Notes: generated by a model from the sequence alone, not told the origin. Shown: positions 1 through 6,077, numbered from the stretch's first letter. The stretch: DNA of 6,575 nucleotides from Helicobacteraceae bacterium (GCA_027057185.1 JALUJE010000285.1:1-6575), one strand, 5' to 3'. Numbers and translations are program-made.

Positions 1-133
1 TACTTCATAACCTCTAGTTATACTCTATCTATTAAAATAATAGCTTATATTAATCATAGCTTTATCATATAATAAATAGCGATAACCCCATATTTTACGG
101 TTAAGAAACAAACTGTTAAATTAGTAAGTATTT

Positions 134-150
134 TATTATATTAAATAATA
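134..150. repeat. A/T-only imperfect palindrome in the operon leader
   Basis: The left arm TATTATAT (134-141) and right arm AAATAATA (143-150) are inverted copies with one mismatch around a central T. It lies about 150 bp before the first start codon. It could be a regulator site or simply a result of the base composition. Its A/T-only content makes chance likely. Confidence 0.25.
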
Positions 151-234
151 GTGCTTAGAAGTTGTAGAAACAACACATTAATGAAAAAAATTAGTTTTAT
201 TTTTTATGTTTAGTGTAACTTTATTGAAAAATCG

Positions 235-242
235 TGTATATT
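235..242 (+). promoter_or_regulatory. Weak candidate -10 element for the cytochrome operon
   Basis: TATATT (237-242) matches TATAAT at 5 of 6 positions and is preceded directly by TG. The hexamer 17 nt upstream (TGTAAC) is a poor -35 box. Promoters without a recognisable -35 are usual in Campylobacterota, so this stays possible. It would give a leader of about 50 nt before the chosen start at 299. Other A/T-rich hexamers, such as TATTAA at 139-144, are nearly as good, so the placement is uncertain. Confidence 0.25.
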
Positions 243-282
243 CTTTATTGAAGATGAAAATAATGTCGACAAGACAGAAGAA

Positions 283-290
283 AAGGAAGG
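283..290 (+). promoter_or_regulatory. Ribosome binding site that fixes the start at 299
   Basis: AAGGAAGG sits 8 nt before the ATG at 299. The upstream in-frame ATG codons at 206, 254 and 263 have no comparable site. This decides the start of the NapC-type gene. Confidence 0.8.
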
Positions 291-298
291 ATATTTTC

Positions 299-925
299 AT
301 GGAACAAGAGAATGGAACGAAAAAGAAATTTTCTCTGGGGATATGGGTCATCATTGCATTAATTGTAGCGGGTCTGATTATTGGAATGGTAACATCATTT
401 ATTACTGTCGTTGCAGTAAAACATACGTCTAATGTTACCTTTTGTGGATCGTGCCACTCAATGGAGCCGATGGCGGCAGCATACCGTAACAGTGTGCATG
501 GCGGGTACGGAGATAGCGGCGTTATGGCGACATGTGCCGACTGTCACCTCCCTCATGAATCAACTTTAGGGTACATGATCCAGAAAGTGAAGACCGGAAT
601 GTGGGATGTTTGGGTAGAAACCACACATGATACCTCTAAAATTGACTGGCATGAGCGTCGTGAAGAGCGTCGCAACTGGGTATATGATTCTGGATGTCTT
701 CACTGTCATGAAAATCTCCTTCGCGGTACGCGACCGAACAAAAAAGCATTTACGGCACATAAGGCATATTTTGCTAAAAAACTATTGGTTGTTGGTGAAA
801 ATGGAAAAAAAGAGAATGCCAAATGTGTGGACTGTCATAGAAATGTCGGTCATTATAAGCTAGAAGAGCATCTCCCGCCACCTCCGGAAGAAGCAGAGTT
901 TGTAGATGAAACCAGTGAACACTAG
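299..925 (+). CDS. NapC/NirT/NrfH-family membrane-anchored tetrahaem cytochrome c (quinol dehydrogenase)
   Basis: The product is 208 residues. A short basic N-terminus (KKK at 8-10) is followed by one hydrophobic helix at about 13-40, an uncleaved inner-membrane anchor with the rest in the periplasm. Four CXXCH motifs follow: C49-H53, C79-H83, C133-H137 and C176-H180. The first has the form CGSCHSM; a CXXCHxM first motif is typical of the family, where the Met can act as an axial ligand as in NrfH. The stretch KVKTGMWDVW (96-105) resembles the conserved Lys/Asp region near the quinol site of NrfH/NapC. Known members oxidise menaquinol or ubiquinol and pass electrons to periplasmic partners. 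As the first of five cytochrome genes it is the likely electron entry point. The Pro/Glu-rich tail (PPPPEE at 193-198) is not needed for haem binding. NapC, NrfH and CymA subtypes cannot be separated by eye, so no symbol is given. Nap and Nrf catalytic genes are absent here, which favours a CymA-like donor role (inference). Confidence 0.92.
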   Translation: MEQENGTKKKFSLGIWVIIALIVAGLIIGMVTSFITVVAVKHTSNVTFCGSCHSMEPMAAAYRNSVHGGYGDSGVMATCADCHLPHESTLGYMIQKVKTGMWDVWVETTHDTSKIDWHERREERRNWVYDSGCLHCHENLLRGTRPNKKAFTAHKAYFAKKLLVVGENGKKENAKCVDCHRNVGHYKLEEHLPPPPEEAEFVDETSEH

Positions 926-930
926 GGAGG
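926..930 (+). promoter_or_regulatory. Ribosome binding site directly after the first stop codon
   Basis: GGAGG immediately follows the TAG at 923-925. The tandem ATG codons at 934 and 937 lie 3 and 6 nt from it. The spacing favours 937. Confidence 0.7.
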
Positions 931-936
931 CTGATG

Positions 937-1452
937 ATGGAAAAGAAACATATTAAAATTGTTGTTGCAATTGGTGTCCTTGTATTGGTAGTAATTTTTT
1001 TAGCTGTGAATAATGCCGGTGAAAAGTTTGCGCGTCTTGGAACCATCGGTGCCAATATTGCAACCAATTTGGCACATGCCACTCATGGGGATCCGCGTCC
1101 TCTTGAGGAGATGACAAAAGAACATATAAAAGAGATTACGGGAAGTACCAACAAGGTAGATGTGAAAGAGCTGCCCAAGGCATTTGTACCGCTTAAAGAA
1201 CATTTGCATCCACCATTTGCTATGGGAGCATGTAATATTTGTCATGCACCCAAACGTTCTAAACCGGCGGCTATTGTGACACATACCGTTGCACAACTGT
1301 GTTATAAGTGTCATGAACCTGTAGAGAAAATTGATGCGCGTATGGCAGCATTGGATTGCAACAAATGTCACAGTCCTCACCATGCCGACAGAGAGAAACT
1401 GGTACGTGAAAAAGTTACGGAAGAAGAGTGCCCGGTAGGTGAGTTTCAATAA
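937..1452 (+). CDS. Small membrane-anchored trihaem cytochrome c, truncated paralogue of the next gene
   Basis: The product is 171 residues. An N-terminal hydrophobic segment (about 7-25) with no clear cleavage site is probably an inner-membrane anchor. After a 70-residue stalk come three CXXCH motifs: C99-H103, C122-H126 and C141-H145, the third as CNKCHSPH, typical of doubled-CXXCH cytochromes. It is homologous to the next gene in two blocks: GEK..R...I..NIA.NL.HA.H near residues 28-50, and LP..F.PLK.HLH.PF.MGAC.ICH near 79-103. Haem 1 to 2 spacing is 23 residues in both. C165, in the context CPVGE, lies 24 residues after C141, exactly where the next protein has the first Cys of haem motif 4, but the second Cys and the His are missing and the protein ends six residues later. 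It is probably an electron relay between the NapC-type protein and the larger cytochromes. The start at 937 rather than 934 was chosen on ribosome binding site spacing. Confidence 0.88.
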   Translation: MEKKHIKIVVAIGVLVLVVIFLAVNNAGEKFARLGTIGANIATNLAHATHGDPRPLEEMTKEHIKEITGSTNKVDVKELPKAFVPLKEHLHPPFAMGACNICHAPKRSKPAAIVTHTVAQLCYKCHEPVEKIDARMAALDCNKCHSPHHADREKLVREKVTEEECPVGEFQ

Positions 1453-1476
1453 CGTAGTATTTAGAGTTTTGGTAAT

Positions 1477-1481
1477 GAAGG
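1477..1481 (+). promoter_or_regulatory. Ribosome binding site choosing ATG 1488 over GTG 1485
   Basis: GAAGG lies 6 nt before the ATG at 1488 and only 3 nt before the in-frame GTG at 1485, so the ATG is preferred. Confidence 0.65.
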
Positions 1482-1487
1482 TAAGTG

Positions 1488-2996
1488 ATGAATAAGAATG
1501 TAATTCAAACCGTGTTTTTAATACTTTTGGTGGGATCAGGAATCTATTTTTATCAAGCATACAATGTTGGTGAAAAGCTTGATCGGTTTGTAGCCATTAT
1601 GGGCAATATTGCCCATAATCTACAACATGCCAAGCATGCGTATGAAGTCGATGTCAATATTACGGATGATGAACTTAGTGAGATTAACATTACCAAAATT
1701 TCCAAGGAGATGAAAAGTTCTCTTGATAAGAAAAAAGAGGTAGCCCCTGTAGCTCGTGTAGCCCCGATGGCTATTGAAGCTGATGAAATTCGTGAAGAAG
1801 AACATCCCATTCATAACAAAGCCCATGCGATTAAAGCCAAGCTGGTACGGCTGGAAGATCTGCCGGCAAAATTTAAACCACTGAAAAAACATCTGCATGA
1901 GCCGTTTAAAATGGGAGCATGTCAAATTTGTCATGTAGCCAATACCAATAAACCGGGTGATCTGGTTCGTAAAAATATCCATGAGATCTGTTACGAGTGT
2001 CATAAAACGCGCTATACGAAGAAATTTGATCATAAACCGGTCAAAGAAGGTAAGTGTATGGATTGTCACGATCCGCATCAATCTGATACCAAAAAATTGC
2101 TCAAAGCCGATTCGGTTAATAATTTATGTTTGAAATGTCACGACAAAAAGAGTACTTTTAAAGATAGAGCACGCAAACAGTTTGTCAATATGAAATTACC
2201 GGTGAAACATAAACCAATTGTGAAAAAGAGCTGTCTGGAGTGCCATGATCCACACACGGCAGATCATAAGATGCTACTGAATTTGGATGCCAATATGGAT
2301 TTATGTTTGGATTGTCATGATGATATTAAAGATAAAATCCATGATTCCAAATATAAGCACGGTGGGGTTAACAATAGTAAAAAGCACTGTTTAGAATGTC
2401 ACAATCCGCATGCAACCAAATATAAAAAACTGCTCAAAAAAGATCAGATTTCTATGTGTCTGACGTGTCATGACAAAGAAGTTAAGTCTGATGAAGACGG
2501 CGGTATGCTGATGAATATGAAAAAACATCTAAAAGAGAACCCGAACTGGCACGGACCAATCAAAGATGTTGCCAAAGAAGGGGGATGTGTTGCATGTCAC
2601 GACCCTCACGGCTCCAATAATTTTAGTATTTTACGTAAATCCTTTACGAAAAACTTTTATGATAATTTTGAAAACAAAGAGTTCTTCTGTTTTAAATGTC
2701 ATGAGCAGAAAAAGGTTGTTGAACAGTATACGACTAACGACAAAATTACAAAATTCCGTGACGGGGACGTGAATTTGCACTATTTACATGTAAACGATAG
2801 AAAAGGGCGAAGTTGTCGTGCTTGTCATGATGAGCACGCCTCAAAATATAAGCACCTCATACGCGACTATACCGACTTTAACGGTATCAAGTTTCCCTTG
2901 CGTTTTATTGATGCTAAAAATGGTGGATCATGTGCACCGGCATGTCACAAAAAATTTGAATACGACCGTGTTGATCCCAAAGGAATAGGAAGATGA
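1488..2996 (+). CDS. Membrane-anchored dodecahaem cytochrome c with doubled-CXXCH repeats
   Basis: The product is 502 residues. A hydrophobic segment at about 5-25 is the likely membrane anchor. A charged linker (about 50-125, Lys/Glu-rich, with an Ala/Pro/Val stretch near 85-95) lifts the haem region away from the membrane. Eleven CXXCH motifs begin at C145, 168, 190, 214, 249, 273, 301, 324, 367, 401 and 443. A twelfth motif with three spacer residues, CAPACH (482-487), lies near the C-terminus. The motifs form pairs: the first of most pairs reads CxxCH-D/N-P-H, then Lys/Leu-rich residues, then the second motif 23-24 residues on. This is the doubled-CXXCH pattern, in which the extra His normally serves as a distal haem ligand. 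Pair spacing widens to 34 and 39 residues at the end. The family forms electron wires, with no catalytic site implied. It is the paralogue of the preceding gene, extended by four more pairs. Its TGA overlaps the next ATG by 4 bp, so translation is probably coupled. It is likely a periplasm-spanning relay (inference). Confidence 0.92.
   Translation: MNKNVIQTVFLILLVGSGIYFYQAYNVGEKLDRFVAIMGNIAHNLQHAKHAYEVDVNITDDELSEINITKISKEMKSSLDKKKEVAPVARVAPMAIEADEIREEEHPIHNKAHAIKAKLVRLEDLPAKFKPLKKHLHEPFKMGACQICHVANTNKPGDLVRKNIHEICYECHKTRYTKKFDHKPVKEGKCMDCHDPHQSDTKKLLKADSVNNLCLKCHDKKSTFKDRARKQFVNMKLPVKHKPIVKKSCLECHDPHTADHKMLLNLDANMDLCLDCHDDIKDKIHDSKYKHGGVNNSKKHCLECHNPHATKYKKLLKKDQISMCLTCHDKEVKSDEDGGMLMNMKKHLKENPNWHGPIKDVAKEGGCVACHDPHGSNNFSILRKSFTKNFYDNFENKEFFCFKCHEQKKVVEQYTTNDKITKFRDGDVNLHYLHVNDRKGRSCRACHDEHASKYKHLIRDYTDFNGIKFPLRFIDAKNGGSCAPACHKKFEYDRVDPKGIGR
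2980..2984 (+). promoter_or_regulatory. Ribosome binding site inside the end of the dodecahaem gene
   Basis: AAGGA lies 8 nt before the ATG at 2993, within the last codons of the upstream gene. The start overlaps the upstream stop as ATGA, a standard arrangement for translational coupling. Confidence 0.65.
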
Positions 2997-3997
2997 AACC
3001 CTTAGAGCTGCTTCTGATGGCAGCAGTGCTGCATTTTGGTATGGGGTGTGGTGTTATGGCGTTGGCGGAGGAGACACCGCCTACCATTATTGTATCACCA
3101 CCCGATAAAATTCTGGTGCATGAGACGACGTTAAGCGTTGTGTTAAAGGTCAATACCACGCAGGTTGATCAGATTCAGTTATGGACATCAATGGGGCGCA
3201 CCACATTTGATTTGAACAGCTCCAAAGCATATTATTGTCAATCCATATCGTTACGTTTGGGTGAGAATCGTATTGATGTACGCTCCTATAAAGATAATGC
3301 TTTGGTAAGTGAACAGGTTCGGCACCTTTATGTAACGTCACCGATCTACCAAGAGTTTAAATATCCACCGACAGAGTATCAAAGACATTTTTTTCATACC
3401 GATACCAATGAAGCCAAATGCCAATCTTGTCATGATATGAGTGTGAATGAGGTTAAAGGGGTGGCTTTTATTGATGTCACAAAATCAAACTGTTACCACT
3501 GTCATCACAATATTACCAACGCGAAGTATGCTCATGCTCCGGCCGTCAACTGGCTGTGTACTTCCTGCCATAACGGTGAGGTCGGTAGTGACAACAAAAA
3601 ATTTCAGGGACGTTCCAAATACCTTGTACCTGAGCCGGTAAACACACTCTGTTTTCGGTGTCATAAAAAGAATTTTAAACTGTGGCAGTCGTATCGTTAT
3701 CGACACGAACCCCTTGATTCGGGTCGTTGCAACAAATGTCATAATTCACACGCTTCGCCTTATAAAATGTTTGTACGAAAACCGGTCAACAGCATTTGTA
3801 TGGGGTGTCATAAAGATAAGCAAATCCGGGCAAAACGTCATGGTTCAAAATGTGAAGGAGCCAGTGAAGGCAAGCGTTGTATTGCCTGTCATACCCCGCA
3901 TGCCTCCAGCAGGGAGTTTTTTCTGAAAGAGAAAAAATCTAAAGAACATAATGGTACCCGTACGAGATTGCCTCAGAAGGAGACGTTACATGAATGA
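2993..3997 (+). CDS. Exported heptahaem cytochrome c with N-terminal Ig-like domain
   Basis: The product is 334 residues. A signal peptide ends in VMALA (about residue 25). Residues 28-117 form an all-beta Ig/cadherin-like module. It has alternating hydrophobic strands, a LRLGENRIDVRSY stretch (a G-x-N-x-I-x-V pattern seen in bacterial Ig-like folds) and a closing LYVTSP strand. One Cys in it (C82) is not part of a haem motif. Seven CXXCH motifs begin at C143, 167, 189, 220, 246, 269 and 296. Two of them (246 and 296) continue as CH-x-x-HAS, the doubled-CXXCH form. A further non-haem Cys is C287. The gene is a clear tandem paralogue of the next one, almost colinear from the Ig module to haem 7. 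The paralogue's eighth motif is missing: after FFLKEKK the tail becomes a basic, unrelated stretch whose codons hold the next gene's ribosome binding site and start. It is probably a periplasmic or surface electron carrier. No lipobox is convincing (GMGC at 16-19 lacks the Leu), and no catalytic signature is seen. Confidence 0.88.
   Translation: MKPLELLLMAAVLHFGMGCGVMALAEETPPTIIVSPPDKILVHETTLSVVLKVNTTQVDQIQLWTSMGRTTFDLNSSKAYYCQSISLRLGENRIDVRSYKDNALVSEQVRHLYVTSPIYQEFKYPPTEYQRHFFHTDTNEAKCQSCHDMSVNEVKGVAFIDVTKSNCYHCHHNITNAKYAHAPAVNWLCTSCHNGEVGSDNKKFQGRSKYLVPEPVNTLCFRCHKKNFKLWQSYRYRHEPLDSGRCNKCHNSHASPYKMFVRKPVNSICMGCHKDKQIRAKRHGSKCEGASEGKRCIACHTPHASSREFFLKEKKSKEHNGTRTRLPQKETLHE
3977..3982 (+). 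promoter_or_regulatory. Strong ribosome binding site inside the end of the heptahaem gene
   Basis: AAGGAG lies 7 nt before the ATG at 3990. It decides against the longer in-frame start at 3951, which would give a basic N-terminal extension before the signal peptide. Confidence 0.8.
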
Positions 3998-4997
3998 TCG
4001 ACTGAGACGATGTTGTCTGGGAGTATTGTTTTTTACGGTAGCGTTGTATGCTACTGACCCTGTGCTCGAGATTACCCAGCCAAAACAACAAGCCGTTGTG
4101 CATGATGAGGCGTTAGTTACCATTGTAGTTGCACCGCAACATGAGGGGGTAAAGTCGGTCATTTTAACAACCGACACCAACAATACAGTGACACTGAAAA
4201 TGCACAGTGGACAAAGTCACTATTGCCATACGTTTCAACTGCATCTTGGAGACAATAACATTAGTATTGCTGCTATACGAGACAAGAAGGTAATGAAAGC
4301 ATTTACACGTCAGATTTTTGTAACCTCAAAAGTAGATAAGGCATACCGCTATGCACCAAAAAAGTATGAAAAAAGCTTTTTTCATACAGATGCTCAGGAA
4401 AAGGTGTGCAGTCACTGTCATGATATGCGTGTCAATGAGATTCCCGGTGTTGCATTTGAAGATGTCTCCAAGTCCAATTGTTTTGGATGTCATAAGGAGA
4501 TTAATTTTAAGAAGTATGCACATGCCCCTTCAATAAACTGGTTGTGTACATCGTGCCACAACGGAAAAACAGGTAGTTTTAATAAGGCAGACGCCAACGT
4601 TACCAAATTTTCTGTTCCAGACCCCATTGCTCCGGTATGCCTGAAATGCCATGAGAAAAAAAAGAAGCTCTGGAAAGGCAAACGTTTTCATCATGAACCC
4701 GCAGATTCCGGGCGCTGTAATAAGTGCCATAATCCACATGCTTCCAATAATTTCAATTATTTAAGAAAACCGGCTTGGGAGTTGTGCACCGGATGCCATA
4801 AAGATAAAATAGATGGTGGACATGTGGTAAAAACGTTTGGTCGAAAGATGCACCCGACACATAAAGTAAAAGATCCTTCGCGCAAAGGAAAAGAGTTAAG
4901 CTGTGTGAGTTGCCATAATCCTCATGTCTCCAATGCACCGTTTATGCTGCAAAGTGACAGTCTCATGTCGCTTTGCAGCCGATGCCATAAAAAGTAG
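3990..4997 (+). CDS. Exported octahaem cytochrome c with N-terminal Ig-like domain
   Basis: The product is 335 residues. A signal peptide with a basic start (RLRR) and hydrophobic core ends at ALYA (about residue 21). An Ig-like beta module (about 24-113) has the same LHLGDNNISI and IFVTS signatures as its upstream paralogue and the same lone Cys (C79, in HYCH, against YYCQ upstream). Eight CXXCH motifs begin at C140, 164, 186, 217, 243, 266, 305 and 329. The blocks best shared with the upstream gene are FFHTD before haem 1, the stretch linking haems 2 and 3 (KYAHAP..NWLCTSCHNG) and GRCNKCHN.HAS at haem 5. The last motif, CSRCH, is four residues from the end of motif to the C-terminus at most, so the protein stops right after haem 8. 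The start overlaps the upstream stop by 8 bp. This is the last gene of the operon. The role is probably electron transfer outside the inner membrane. The Ig module may bind a partner protein or a surface (inference). Confidence 0.9.
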   Translation: MNDRLRRCCLGVLFFTVALYATDPVLEITQPKQQAVVHDEALVTIVVAPQHEGVKSVILTTDTNNTVTLKMHSGQSHYCHTFQLHLGDNNISIAAIRDKKVMKAFTRQIFVTSKVDKAYRYAPKKYEKSFFHTDAQEKVCSHCHDMRVNEIPGVAFEDVSKSNCFGCHKEINFKKYAHAPSINWLCTSCHNGKTGSFNKADANVTKFSVPDPIAPVCLKCHEKKKKLWKGKRFHHEPADSGRCNKCHNPHASNNFNYLRKPAWELCTGCHKDKIDGGHVVKTFGRKMHPTHKVKDPSRKGKELSCVSCHNPHVSNAPFMLQSDSLMSLCSRCHKK

Positions 4998-5046
4998 TGA
5001 TTCAGCATATGAAGCCGTAGCATGCCCGAGCCGATGAAGACTCTGG
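4998..5046. other. Short gap between convergent genes, no clear terminator
   Basis: These 49 bp separate the stop of the last cytochrome gene from the stop of the convergent SPOR-like gene. I looked for a GC stem followed by a T run in either direction and found only short, weak pairings such as GCATGC. The transcripts may overlap at their 3' ends or end by a Rho-type mechanism. Confidence 0.4.
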
Positions 5047-6027
5047 TTAACGATAGTGTTTGTTGTTGCGATTTTCAATATAACTACTAATGGGGGAGAG
5101 AATCAGCACCAATATGGACAGTAGTACCCACCATGGCGGAAAAATAGAGTCATGTGTTTGTGTCTTGTGTTCGGGGTGATGATTGATAAACTTTTCTTTA
5201 GAAGGCGGGGCCGCAGTCAGTTCCGTTGCTACAGGGGTTTTTTGAACGGGTTTTTCGATGGTTTTTTCAACTGTGGCAACGACTTCAGGTTTCTCAATGC
5301 TCTCTTTAACGGCGGCAACCACTTCAGGGGTTTTTTCTACCGGTGTTTCAAGAACTTTTTTTGCACTATCAACTGCTTCAGGAACGGTTGTAGCAGTATT
5401 GTCAACTTTTTCTTCAATGACGGCTACGGTGTCAGATGCTTTACTGGTGTTATCTTGGGTGGGAGTAGCTGTTTTTGGGATCTCTTTTTCCTCTGCTTCA
5501 AGAGTTTTTTTATCAATAGCAATGACTTTGGGCACTTCTACTTTATCTGCTACTACAACCCGTGGTGCGGCATCTTCAGAGTCCTTAATAATCATTAAAG
5601 ATTCCGGAACCTCTTCAACTACCATGTCCATAGCAACTTCTTCTTGAATGGTAACTTTGGGAGAGCCTGTGGACTCTGTGACAATGACATCGGTTTCGGG
5701 AACATAGTTGTTCACAAAAAGACCGGGATAACGTTGCTTAAGTGTATTTTTTACCTTGGACAGATTGCTCTTGTTAGTAAAAGGCTCAATTACCACAATA
5801 AAATATTTTCCGGAAGGACGACTGTGCAGTGCAATGCCGTTCTCATCCAATAGGGAGGCAATATCGGGATAATTTTCAAGATACTTCTGTAGTCGTTCCA
5901 ATGCACGTTCCGCTTTTTCGGGGGTTCCTAGAGAACTAACAATAATTTTTTTCTCTTGCATTTGGGCCTGTACTACAGGAACAGCCAATAAAAACAGTGC
6001 CATCAGGCGCAATAAGCGATGTTTCAT
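5047..6027 (-). CDS. Exported SPOR-like-domain protein with long linker and C-terminal membrane anchor
   Basis: The product is 326 residues. A signal peptide (1-21, ending VQA) precedes a compact domain at about 26-108. Its predicted order is strand (KKIIVSS), long helix (37-52), strand, strand (YFIVVIEPF, 75-83), helix (87-99) and strand (LFVNNY), which resembles the SPOR fold; YFIVVIEPF resembles the family's typical Y-x-V-x-V-GPF strand. A low-complexity linker at about 115-290 is rich in Val, Glu, Lys, Pro and Thr and includes a tandem 13-residue repeat (234-259). A His-rich patch (NHHPEHK) leads to PPWW and a hydrophobic helix (about 299-316) with a polar, basic end (NRNNKHYR). SPOR domains bind stripped peptidoglycan at division sites. 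Here the SPOR-like part would reach into the periplasm on a tether fixed by the C-terminal helix, opposite to FtsN. The ATG at 6027 has AGAAGG 6 nt upstream, while the in-frame TTG at 6033 touches that site and is rejected. Fold assignment is by eye. A link to the cytochromes is not shown. Confidence 0.72.
   Translation of the reverse strand: MKHRLLRLMALFLLAVPVVQAQMQEKKIIVSSLGTPEKAERALERLQKYLENYPDIASLLDENGIALHSRPSGKYFIVVIEPFTNKSNLSKVKNTLKQRYPGLFVNNYVPETDVIVTESTGSPKVTIQEEVAMDMVVEEVPESLMIIKDSEDAAPRVVVADKVEVPKVIAIDKKTLEAEEKEIPKTATPTQDNTSKASDTVAVIEEKVDNTATTVPEAVDSAKKVLETPVEKTPEVVAAVKESIEKPEVVATVEKTIEKPVQKTPVATELTAAPPSKEKFINHHPEHKTQTHDSIFPPWWVLLSILVLILSPISSYIENRNNKHYR
5251..5328 (-). repeat. Two tandem 39-bp units coding a 13-residue linker repeat
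   Basis: On the minus strand, residues 234-246 (PEVVAAVKESIEK) and 247-259 (PEVVATVEKTIEK) are adjacent copies with 9 of 13 identities. At DNA level 5290-5328 and 5251-5289 match at 30 of 39 positions by direct comparison. A diverged third copy may start at P260. Unit-length changes here would alter the tether length. Confidence 0.75.
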
Positions 6028-6033
6028 AAACAA

Positions 6034-6039
6034 CCTTCT
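6034..6039 (-). promoter_or_regulatory. Ribosome binding site of the SPOR-like gene
   Basis: On the minus strand AGAAGG lies 6 nt before the ATG whose first base is 6027. It directly abuts the alternative TTG at 6033, so the ATG is the better start. Confidence 0.7.
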
Positions 6040-6077
6040 ATATGTAATGTTAGGGTAAAATCAATCTTGTATTATCG

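Larger units (their letters stand above)
1..298. other. A/T-rich non-coding leader upstream of the cytochrome operon
   Basis: No reading frame with a usable ribosome binding site is visible. The stretch is strongly A/T-rich compared with the operon that follows. It contains the sequence ATAGCTT twice (40-46 and 56-62), GTTAA twice (100-104 and 115-119), a small perfect hairpin GTTGT-agaa-ACAAC (161-174) and an A/T palindrome (134-150, listed separately). An in-frame ATG at 206 would extend the first gene by 31 codons, but it has no ribosome binding site and would put a basic segment in front of the membrane anchor, so I treat this part as untranslated. It most likely holds the operon promoter and its control sites. 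Confidence 0.6.

Noticed and set aside
16..80. CRISPR-like or iteron repeats from the recurring ATAGC words
   Set aside because: The repeated word is only 7 bp, occurs twice in full, and lies in A/T-rich sequence with uneven spacing.
206..298. Longer N-terminus of the NapC-type protein from ATG 206 (or 254/263)
   Set aside because: None of these starts has a ribosome binding site, whereas 299 has AAGGAAGG at 8 nt. The extension is basic and A/T-driven and unlike the family.
1000..2081. Long minus-strand frames of 186 and 153 residues inside the cytochrome genes
   Set aside because: They lie antisense to clear multihaem genes and are rich in Met, Phe, Thr and Cys, as expected from antisense reading of Lys/His/Cys codons.
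3038..3055. Lipoprotein signal at C19 of the heptahaem protein
   Set aside because: The residues before the Cys (FGMG) do not fit a lipobox, and a normal signal peptidase I site (VMALA) follows.
3951..3989. Longer start of the octahaem gene at 3951
   Set aside because: It would add an Arg-rich stretch before the signal peptide. The AAGGAG at 3977-3982 is correctly spaced only for 3990.
5152..5647. Plus-strand frames of 148 and 129 residues opposite the SPOR-like gene
   Set aside because: They are Phe/Gly/Asn-rich or Ser/Thr-rich antisense readings of the repetitive linker, with no ribosome binding site or domain.
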